DNA of 13,095 nucleotides from an uncultured Bacilli bacterium. Lineage in GTDB: Bacteria > Bacillota_I > Bacilli_A > RF39 > UBA660. Under the pieces are notes generated by a model that did no database searches, was not told the DNA's origin, and saw only the letters and a program-made list of their open reading frames with translations. The DNA lies in assembly GCA_910587775.1 (NCBI GenBank), contig CAJUNF010000035.1:1-13095 (forward strand), in the 5' to 3' direction. The position numbers and the translations under genes were made by a program. This document shows, in pieces, positions 7,612 to 13,095 of the stretch (position 1 is the stretch's first letter; each line of letters opens with the position of its first letter).

Positions 7612-8508
7612 ATGAACTTAGACTTATGGAAAATTTTTTATGAAGTAGCAACTGCCAAAAATATTTCACATGCTAGTGAGAAATTACACATCTCACAACC
7701 TGCTTTAACAAAACAGATCAAAAATTTAGAAGAATATTTAAATTGTAAATTATTTATTAGAAGTCAAAAAGGAGTTCTTTTAACTCAAGAAGGTAGAGTA
7801 ATCTATGAAGATATAGAAAATGCTTTGCAATTATTTCAAATGGCAGAAAAGAAAATTCGCGCAGATAACGAATTATTATCTGGAACAATAAGGATAGGAA
7901 TTAGTACAACTTTAACTAAAACATATTTAATTCCCTACATAAGAAAGTTTCATACAAAATACCAAAATATTATTTTTGAAATTAGTACAGATCCAACCAG
8001 TACTTTAAAAGCATCATTAAAAAAAGGGAAAATTGATTTTATCATAGCTAAATTTCCACACAGTATTAAAGATGAATTTCAATATAAAAAATTAGGTCAA
8101 ATGCAAGATACTTTTATTGCAAATCACGAATATAAAGATCTAGCAATTAAAACTTTGTCGTTAAATGAATTAGCAAACTTTCCTATTTTATTACAAAAAC
8201 AGCCATCTAGCTCAAGAGATTGTTTTGAAGCATACTGTAAAGAAAATCGGATTAAATTAAAAACAGTAATGGAAATAGCAAGTTCTAATCTTTTAATTGA
8301 TTTTGCAAAAATTGGATATGGAATAGGGTTAGTTACAAAAGAATATGTAAAAAAAGAACTAGAGCAAAATGAGCTTTTTGAAATAAATATTACACCTAAA
8401 ATTCCATTAAGAGATTTTGGAATAATCCATTTAGATAACGATTATTTAAGCAAAGCAAGTATCGAATTTTTAAAATTATTAAATGAGGAAAACGATAGTT
8501 TCTTTTAA
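7612..8508 (+). CDS. LysR-family transcriptional regulator
   Basis: A 298-residue protein of typical LysR length and layout. The N-terminal winged helix-turn-helix spans about residues 1-60 (ASEKLHISQPALTKQIKNLE around 21-40), followed by a linker helix to ~85 and a periplasmic-binding-protein-like effector domain to the end (GTIRIGIS near 90 opens it). Members bind DNA as tetramers and respond to a small ligand; the ligand and targets cannot be told from sequence. Two ATG codons occur in tandem: GGAGG at 7602-7606 is only 2 nt from the ATG at 7609 but 5 nt from the one at 7612, and starting at 7612 gives the family-typical MNLDLWKIF. Divergent orientation to the SpoT-like HD gene makes that gene a candidate target, along with autoregulation. 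polA starts 31 nt downstream in the same direction. Confidence 0.93.
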   Translation: MNLDLWKIFYEVATAKNISHASEKLHISQPALTKQIKNLEEYLNCKLFIRSQKGVLLTQEGRVIYEDIENALQLFQMAEKKIRADNELLSGTIRIGISTTLTKTYLIPYIRKFHTKYQNIIFEISTDPTSTLKASLKKGKIDFIIAKFPHSIKDEFQYKKLGQMQDTFIANHEYKDLAIKTLSLNELANFPILLQKQPSSSRDCFEAYCKENRIKLKTVMEIASSNLLIDFAKIGYGIGLVTKEYVKKELEQNELFEINITPKIPLRDFGIIHLDNDYLSKASIEFLKLLNEENDSFF

Positions 8509-8515
8509 ACCATCA

Positions 8516-8524
8516 TGATATAAT
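8516..8524 (+). promoter_or_regulatory. Possible extended -10 promoter of polA
   Basis: TGATATAAT is an exact extended -10 (TGnTATAAT) just after the LysR gene stop. No good -35 is visible (TAGTTT at 8496-8501 with a 17-bp spacer), which extended -10 promoters tolerate. Initiation near 8531 would fall on the ribosome binding sequence GGTGAT (8531-8536), giving a nearly leaderless mRNA; read-through from the LysR promoter is the alternative. Confidence 0.45.
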
Positions 8525-8539
8525 GAACTTGGTGATAAG

Positions 8540-11113
8540 ATGAAAAAGATAATTTTAGTAGATGGAAATAATTTATTATTCCGTAGTTACTATGCTACTG
8601 CATATTCTGGCTCTCTAATGAGAAATTCAAAAAGTTTTCCAACTAACGCATTATATGGATTTGTTAATATGATTCACAAAATTATTAATGAAGAAAATCC
8701 AGAATACATGGCAGTTGCCTTTGATATTGGAAAAAACTTTAGAAGAGAAAAATATGATTTTTATAAGGATGGACGAAAAGAGACCCCAGATGATCTAATT
8801 CGTCAAATGCCTTATGCAAGAAAAATATTGGCTGCTATGGGAGTGCCATATTTTGAATTAGAACCATATGAAGCAGACGATATTATTGGAACTCTTGCAC
8901 GGTTGGTTGAAGAAGATCCAGAATTTAATGGAACCATTATTTCAAGTGATAGAGATCTTCTACAACTTGTATCAGCACAACTTGATATGAAATTATTGAA
9001 ACAAAAAGGATTTATAAAATATAATCCAGAAACATTTTATGAAGAATATAAATTAGATCCAATTAAAATTATCGATTTAAAAGCATTAGCAGGAGACTCT
9101 TCTGATAATATTCCTGGTGTAAAAGGAATAGGAGAAAAAACGGCACTTACTTTATTACAAGAATTTGGAAGTGTGGAAGGTATCTATGAAAATATAGATC
9201 AAGTTAAAGGAAAGAAACAAGAACTATTAATAAATGACAAAGAAATGGCTTTTACAAGTAAAGAAATAGCAACAATTTATCGTACCGTTCCACTTGAAGT
9301 AAAAGACTTAGAAGATATTAAATATACAAAGAAAGAAACAGAAGAATTATCTGAGATTTATAAAGAATTAGAATTTTATTCTTTACTAAAAAACTTTGAC
9401 AAACCAAAAGAGAAAATAGAAAATAAATATCAAATACTTCAAAACATAGATGATTTTGAAGTAGAAGAGATAAATAGCTTTTATTTAGAAGTAAATCAAA
9501 CAAATTACCATAGTGCTGATGTAATTGGTGGAGCTATTACAAATGCAAGAGGAACCTTTTATATTCCATGTCAATTTTTAAATGACGTTTTGCAAAAATT
9601 GCAGGGTAAAATTGTTTATACTTTTGATTTAAAAAAGAATATAGTTGCTCTAAAGAAATTAAACATTAATATGCCAGAAGTACAAGATGATTTAATGATA
9701 TTAGCTTATCTTATAAACTATAATGTAAAAGATGACATTGCTTATTTAATGTCTTCAAAAGGATATGAGGTCACATTTTTTGACACATTAAAAGAAAAAG
9801 ATATGGAAGAGAATTTTCGAATTAACGATATTACTTTAAAAAGTAAATTTATATTTGATCTAAGAGATGAATACATTTTGGAATTGAAAAGAGAAGATAT
9901 GTTTGATTTATATCGTAATATTGAAATGCCTTTAATACCAGTATTAGCAACTATGGAAATGAATGGCGTGAAAGTCGAAAAAACTATATTAGATAATATG
10001 AAATCAGAAACAAAAGCAAAATTAGAGTTATTAGAAAATGATATTTATAATTTAGCTGGAGAAAAATTCAATATTTCAAGCCCTAAACAATTAGGAGATA
10101 TTTTATTTGAAAAATTAGGCCTTCCAGGAGGTAAAAAAAATCAAACTGGATATAAAACAGATGTTAAAATTTTACATAAACTATTAGGAATACATCCAAT
10201 TATAGAAAAAGTGTTAGAATATCGTAATTTAAGTAAATTAAATTCTACTTACTTAGAAGGATTAGAAAATTACATTCACTCTGATGGCAAAATTCACACA
10301 ATATTTAAACAAAATTTAACTAGAACAGGAAGGCTTTCTTCTATCGAGCCAAATCTTCAAAATATTCCTGTACGCGATGAAGAAGGAAGAAAAATAAGAA
10401 AAGCTTTTTTACCATCTTATGATGAATTTTTAAGTGCAGATTACTCCCAAATTGAGTTACGAATTCTAGCTCATATTTCTGATTCAAAAGAATTAATTGA
10501 AGCATTTGTAAATGATGACGATATTCATACAAAAGTAGCCTCAGATATTTATGGAATACCTTTTCAAGCAGTTACTAAAAAAATGCGTTCAACAGCAAAA
10601 GCAGTTATTTTTGGAATCGTATATGGAATTAGTGGATTTGGTCTTGGTGAGAATCTAGAAATAAGTAGAACAGAAGCAACAAAATTTATTAATAAATATT
10701 ATGAATTATATCCAGGAGTAAAAAAATATATGGATGAAATAGTAGCAGAAGCTTATAAAGAAGGGGCAGTAAGAACTCTATTTAAAAGAAAACGCGTCAT
10801 AGATGAATTAAATAATGGTAATTATATGATCCGCCAATCTGGAGAAAGAATTGCATTAAATACACCAATTCAAGGAACAAGTGCCGATATTATAAAAAAA
10901 GCAATGGTAGAGATTGCAAAAAAATTTGAAGAAAATAAAATTAAATCAAAAATGATCCTTCAAGTTCATGATGAACTAATTTTTGATTGCTTAAAAGAAG
11001 AAAAAGATATAGTAAAACAAATCGTTACAGAAACAATGATTCATACTATAAATTTAAAAGTACCTTTAAAAGTAAGTGCTGATTTTGGAAGTGATTGGTA
11101 TGAAACAAAATAA
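8540..11113 (+). CDS. polA: DNA polymerase I
   Basis: Repair and Okazaki-fragment polymerase of family A, 857 residues, close to the Bacillus enzymes (about 877-880). The 5' nuclease domain (1-~290) retains DGNNLLFRSYYA at 8-19, YEADDIIG, SSDRDLL and AGDSSDNIPGVKGIGEKTA. The middle domain (~300-460) has a degenerate 3'-5' exonuclease: the DxE motif reads FYLEV at 314-318 and the following LKYD-type Asp is Asn (DLKKN), so no proofreading is expected, as in Bacillus PolA. The polymerase domain is intact: motif A DYSQIE with D634, motif B R683, K687, F691 and Y695, motif C H810-D811-E812; each is offset by exactly 71 from its E. coli counterpart. Phe at 691 predicts discrimination against dideoxynucleotides. 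The ATG at 8540 follows GGTGAT. Its last 14 bases overlap the start of the next, decayed gene, and mutM lies beyond, suggesting one operon. Confidence 0.98.
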   Translation: MKKIILVDGNNLLFRSYYATAYSGSLMRNSKSFPTNALYGFVNMIHKIINEENPEYMAVAFDIGKNFRREKYDFYKDGRKETPDDLIRQMPYARKILAAMGVPYFELEPYEADDIIGTLARLVEEDPEFNGTIISSDRDLLQLVSAQLDMKLLKQKGFIKYNPETFYEEYKLDPIKIIDLKALAGDSSDNIPGVKGIGEKTALTLLQEFGSVEGIYENIDQVKGKKQELLINDKEMAFTSKEIATIYRTVPLEVKDLEDIKYTKKETEELSEIYKELEFYSLLKNFDKPKEKIENKYQILQNIDDFEVEEINSFYLEVNQTNYHSADVIGGAITNARGTFYIPCQFLNDVLQKLQGKIVYTFDLKKNIVALKKLNINMPEVQDDLMILAYLINYNVKDDIAYLMSSKGYEVTFFDTLKEKDMEENFRINDITLKSKFIFDLRDEYILELKREDMFDLYRNIEMPLIPVLATMEMNGVKVEKTILDNMKSETKAKLELLENDIYNLAGEKFNISSPKQLGDILFEKLGLPGGKKNQTGYKTDVKILHKLLGIHPIIEKVLEYRNLSKLNSTYLEGLENYIHSDGKIHTIFKQNLTRTGRLSSIEPNLQNIPVRDEEGRKIRKAFLPSYDEFLSADYSQIELRILAHISDSKELIEAFVNDDDIHTKVASDIYGIPFQAVTKKMRSTAKAVIFGIVYGISGFGLGENLEISRTEATKFINKYYELYPGVKKYMDEIVAEAYKEGAVRTLFKRKRVIDELNNGNYMIRQSGERIALNTPIQGTSADIIKKAMVEIAKKFEENKIKSKMILQVHDELIFDCLKEEKDIVKQIVTETMIHTINLKVPLKVSADFGSDWYETK
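11087..11095 (+). promoter_or_regulatory. Ribosome binding site of the decayed hydrolase gene, inside polA
   Basis: GGAAGTGAT differs at one base from the consensus GGAGGTGAT and lies 4 nt before the ATG at 11100. It fixes the start at 11100 instead of the in-frame ATG at 11076, which has no such site, and shows that the gene was once translationally coupled to polA. Confidence 0.7.
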
Positions 11114-11667
11114 AGAATACCACATAGAAATAATCAAGCCAAAAGTTTCTAAAAAAATTCAAAAGAAAATAGAAAATTTGAACATTCAATTTATAAAAAG
11201 TAAAGAAAAAGTGGCATATTATTATGAAAATATTACAACAGGACTTAGCTTTAGTTTTAATAAAGATATTATCTTTTGTTGGTAGTGAAAAGTTAAAAAA
11301 TTATGGAAAGTCCTTAAATGCTACTCATACATTAGAAGGTAAAGATAATTATGGACTAATTACTTGTAAAGATTTATCATATTATTGGCATCGTTTTTGA
11401 ATCCTTCAAAAAGAGTATCCTGACTTAGTAGCATGGACTAAAAATCCAGATTATCATATTATTAAAGCAAAATCATTAAAAAATAAAATCTATTTAAAAA
11501 AATATGGATCATATGAGATTGCTTATCATGAAAGTGGAGTAGTTTTAGATAAAGAACCTTATCTCTTAATCATACTAACGCAAAAAGGTCAAAATAAAAA
11601 AGCTGATAAATTTATAAATAATGCAGCAAAGAAAATAAATGAAATTCATCAACTATGTAAATTTTAA
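11100..11667 (+). pseudogene. Decayed class A beta-lactamase-like serine hydrolase
   Basis: Three pieces of one family follow each other. Piece 1 (11100-11285) has a normal start and the family's N-terminal strands (KEKVAYYYENITTGLSFSF), then reaches TAG. Piece 2 (about 11275-11397) is in the next frame: FVGSEKLKNYGKSLNATHT continues the second half of the fold, cut by TGA at 11398. Piece 3 (11401-11667) is in the same frame as piece 2, has no Met codon, and carries a KYG box (like the KTG motif) in KKYGSYEIAYHESG and EPYLLIILTQKG. The SxxK nucleophile and SDN region are missing, so I infer an internal deletion of very roughly 90 codons plus a frame change plus a nonsense mutation. No active enzyme can result. 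Intact members are beta-lactamase-fold serine hydrolases of often unknown substrate. It lies between polA and mutM, overlapping the first and 12 nt from the second. Family assignment is from memory of motifs. Confidence 0.78.
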
Positions 11668-11673
11668 GGAAGT
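11665..11673 (+). promoter_or_regulatory. mutM ribosome binding site containing the pseudogene stop codon
   Basis: TAAGGAAGT, identical to the site before polC, lies 6 nt before the mutM ATG at 11680. Its TAA is the stop codon of the upstream decayed frame, so this end is probably preserved by selection for mutM translation. Confidence 0.75.
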
Positions 11674-11679
11674 GGAAAA

Positions 11680-12498
11680 ATGCCAGAAATAGCTGAAGTA
11701 GAAACTGTAAGAAATACCTTAAAAAATCGAATTTTAGGAAAGAAAATAAAAAAAGTAGTCATAAATTATGTACCAATCATAAGCTCAGATCCAAAAGAAT
11801 TTGAAACTTTATTAAAAGGATTATCTTTTACTGATATAAATCGGGTAGGAAAATGGCTAATTTTTGAATTAGGAGATTATTGTTTATTAAGCCATTTAAG
11901 AATGGAAGGTAAATACTTTTTAAAAAGTGCGAGTGAGCCTATAGCTAAGCACGAACATATTATTTTTGAATTTACAGATGATACTACAATGCGATATCAT
12001 GATACGCGAAAATTTGGACGTATGATTTTAGTGTTAAAAGAAAAATTATGGGAAGTAGAAGCTATAAAAAAACAAGGCCTTGAACCAAACAGTAAAAAAT
12101 TAACAAAAGAATATCTTTATGAAAAAATAAGTAAAAAAAATTTGCCAATAAAAACAATACTGTTAGATCAAACTATAATAAGTGGTCTTGGAAATATTTA
12201 TGCAAATGAAGTTCTCTTTCAAGCTAAAATTCATCCATTAAAAAAGGGTAAAGATTTAAATTTAGAACATTGTGACAAAATAATAACTTCATCCAATGAA
12301 ATTATTGCAAAAGCAATAAAAGATGGTGGAACTACCATTCGAAGTTACACCTCAAGCCTTGGAGTGACAGGTTTATTTCAAACACAATTAAAGGTTCATA
12401 AAAGAGAAAACGAAGAATGTAAAATTTGTGGTACTATAATTGAAAATATTAAAATAGGCGGAAGAAGTACTTACTATTGTCCAAATTGTCAAAAATAA
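11680..12498 (+). CDS. mutM: Formamidopyrimidine-DNA glycosylase (Fpg/MutM)
   Basis: Base-excision repair enzyme that removes 8-oxoguanine and formamidopyrimidines and cleaves the abasic site. At 272 residues it has the usual length. Pro2 (the nucleophile after Met removal) and Glu3 are present; the usual LPEVET reads IAEVET. Lys58 in RVGKWL matches the phosphate-contacting Lys57 of E. coli, and HLRMEGKY (72-79) holds the base-flipping loop. The helix-two-turn-helix is seen in ISGLGNIYANEVLF. A zinc finger closes the protein with C247, C250, C267 and C270, and R262 in GGRSTYY is the DNA-contacting Arg of that hairpin. The protein is cytosolic. It is probably the last gene of the polA operon; the adjacency polA-mutM is common in Bacillota and Mollicutes. 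No terminator of its own is seen before the insertion sequence that begins 22 nt downstream, though the hairpin at that element's end could stop its transcripts. Confidence 0.97.
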   Translation: MPEIAEVETVRNTLKNRILGKKIKKVVINYVPIISSDPKEFETLLKGLSFTDINRVGKWLIFELGDYCLLSHLRMEGKYFLKSASEPIAKHEHIIFEFTDDTTMRYHDTRKFGRMILVLKEKLWEVEAIKKQGLEPNSKKLTKEYLYEKISKKNLPIKTILLDQTIISGLGNIYANEVLFQAKIHPLKKGKDLNLEHCDKIITSSNEIIAKAIKDGGTTIRSYTSSLGVTGLFQTQLKVHKRENEECKICGTIIENIKIGGRSTYYCPNCQK

Positions 12499-12523
12499 AA
12501 AGAGTTAGGAAACATTGATATGA

Positions 12524-12559
12524 ACCCCGTTTCTTGGACAAAATAGAAACGAGGTTTTT
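12524..12559 (+). terminator. Hairpin at the IS left end: read-through terminator and possible mask of the orfA ribosome binding site
   Basis: ACCCCGTTTC (12524-12533) pairs with GAAACGAGGT (12546-12555) with one C/A mismatch around a 12-nt loop and is followed by a T run (12555-12559), the form of an intrinsic terminator. The 3' arm contains GAGG (12551-12554), the only ribosome binding site for the ATG at 12562. Transcripts entering from mutM would either end here or have that site base-paired; this function is inferred by analogy with other insertion sequences. Confidence 0.6.
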
Positions 12560-12561
12560 AT

Positions 12562-13071
12562 ATGGGAAAGTTAAGTTATGATAATAAAATTAAATTATGT
12601 GAAGAAAGGAAAAATGGGGTATCATTAAAATCTTTGAGCATCAAATATGAAATAACAACTAAAAATGCCCAATATTTGTGTTGCTTAATAGATAAACATG
12701 GTTTAGATATATTAAGAACAATAAAAAATGAAAGTTATCCTAAAAGATTTAAAGAAGAAGCAGTAAATAGAGTTTTGATAAATCACGAGTCAGTATGGTC
12801 TGTTTCACTTGATTTAGGGTTTTCAAATGATGGAATGTTACAAAATTGGATAAAAAAATATAAGGAAAACGGTTATAATGTAGTGGAACGAAAGCGAGGT
12901 CGGTCAACTATGCAAAAGAAACCTACAAAGCAAAAAAAGAATGAAACTATTGAAGAAAAAGTTAAAAGATTAGAAGAAGAAAATTTATATTTGAAAGCGG
13001 AGCTAGATTACTCAAAAAAATTGAGAGCCGTTGTTCAAGCAAGGAAGAATCAACAACAGAAGAAAAAGTAA
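12562..13071 (+). CDS. IS3-family transposase OrfA (IS150-like, DNA-binding part)
   Basis: The 169-residue protein is the N-terminal, DNA-binding part of an IS3-family transposase; IS150 OrfA is of similar size. It has two helix-turn-helix units, about residues 5-45 and 62-105 (KRFKEEAVNRVL opens the second, LGFSNDGMLQNWIKKY is its recognition part), a basic linker (ERKRGRSTM, 109-117) and a coiled coil from about 128 to 160 (EEKVKRLEEENLYLKAEL) for multimerisation. It binds the terminal repeats and forms the OrfAB transposase when ribosomes shift into orfB. The ATG at 12562 is preceded by GAGG at 12551-12554. It ends at TAA 13069-13071, directly after the presumed shift site. Confidence 0.9.
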   Translation: MGKLSYDNKIKLCEERKNGVSLKSLSIKYEITTKNAQYLCCLIDKHGLDILRTIKNESYPKRFKEEAVNRVLINHESVWSVSLDLGFSNDGMLQNWIKKYKENGYNVVERKRGRSTMQKKPTKQKKNETIEEKVKRLEEENLYLKAELDYSKKLRAVVQARKNQQQKKK

Positions 13072-13095
13072 ATGTTGTAAGTGAACTACGGCTAA
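13017..13095 (+). CDS. Start of transposase OrfB in the -1 frame (partial)
   Basis: In the frame one base behind orfA the reading is open to the window end and gives EEKVNVVSELRL near 13059-13094, which resembles the beginning of IS150-type OrfB, usually shaped like KxxVIxELR followed by a helical region. There is no ATG or GTG start in this frame here, so expression would depend on frameshifting from orfA. The catalytic DDE domain would lie downstream and outside the window. The 5' limit given is only where the overlapping frame can be followed. Confidence 0.6.
13062..13068 (+). other. Presumed -1 programmed frameshift site of the IS3 element
   Basis: G AAA AAG followed immediately by the orfA stop TAA. 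Slipping back one base gives AAA GTA and continues into orfB. The classical IS3/IS150-type heptamer is A AAA AAG; here the first base is G, so the P-site re-pairing would be GAA with a mismatch, while the A-site AAG to AAA slip is unaffected. Confidence 0.6.

Larger units (their letters stand above)
12521..13095 (+). mobile_element. IS3-family insertion sequence, left end and orfA (truncated by the window edge)
   Basis: A probable left terminal inverted repeat starts TGAACCCCGTTTCTTGGACA, with the TG terminus usual in the family, 41 nt before orfA. An IS150-like orfA follows, with the start of orfB in the -1 frame. The DDE catalytic part, right end and target duplication lie outside, so intactness and exact borders cannot be judged. 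It lies immediately behind mutM. Confidence 0.82.

Noticed and set aside
9318..10532. Minus-strand open frames within polA
   Set aside because: They are shadows of the polA frame, rich in Leu, Phe and His, without start signals.
11076..11285. Separate 69-residue gene starting inside polA
   Set aside because: The ATG at 11076 lacks a ribosome binding site; the ATG at 11100 has one, and the product is only the first part of the decayed hydrolase.
11224..11400. 58-codon reading frame as a small gene
   Set aside because: Its 3' half is the second piece of the hydrolase, its 5' half is the out-of-frame reading of the first piece, and it has no convincing ribosome binding site.
1..13095. CRISPR arrays, tRNA or rRNA genes, riboswitches, phage or defence modules
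   Set aside because: I read both strands and the gaps between genes and found no spaced repeats, cloverleaf-like segments, conserved leader motifs or matching proteins. The gaps are too short for most of these.

Overview
The window is strongly AT-rich and codes on both strands. It carries both a PolC-type and a DnaE-type replicative polymerase, which points to a low-GC Gram-positive lineage (Bacillota, including relatives of Mollicutes such as Erysipelotrichia- or RF39-like bacteria). All intact genes read through with TGG for tryptophan and end in TAA, so the standard bacterial code applies, not the Mycoplasma code in which TGA is Trp. I cannot name a species.

Layout. 1-2205: the 3' two thirds of dnaE (5' end outside the window). 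2218-6747: a complete polC, 12 nt downstream and probably in the same operon. 6747-6775: a hairpin ending in A/T tracts that separates polC from a convergent minus-strand gene and can serve both. 6774-7523 (minus): a stand-alone HD-domain protein with the complete set of SpoT/Rel-type (p)ppGpp hydrolase residues. 7524-7611: divergent control region with a consensus SigA-type promoter for the next gene. 7612-8508: a LysR-family regulator. 8540-11113: DNA polymerase I (polA) with intact 5' nuclease and polymerase domains and a dead 3'-5' exonuclease domain. 11100-11667: a decayed class A beta-lactamase-like serine hydrolase gene (internal loss, frame change and an in-frame TGA). 11680-12498: mutM (Fpg glycosylase). 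12521 to the window end: the left end and first gene (orfA) of an IS3-family element, with the start of orfB in the -1 frame; the rest lies outside.

How it works together. Most of the window is DNA replication and repair: PolC is the main proofreading replicase, DnaE the accessory, error-prone or primer-extending polymerase, PolA removes primers and fills gaps, and MutM removes oxidised purines. The order dnaE ... polA - mutM is familiar from Bacillus and Mollicutes genomes; here polC lies directly behind dnaE, and a divergent HD/LysR pair is set between polC and polA. The insertion sequence sits 22 nt behind mutM, where a gene such as coaE is often found in related genomes.

I see no CRISPR array, tRNA, rRNA, phage module or obviously new multi-gene system. 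The most interesting points are the dnaE-polC tandem, an insertion in the PolC core, the lone SpoT-like hydrolase with its divergent LysR gene, the remnant hydrolase whose stop codon forms part of the mutM ribosome binding site, and the IS end whose hairpin can both stop incoming transcription and mask the transposase ribosome binding site.
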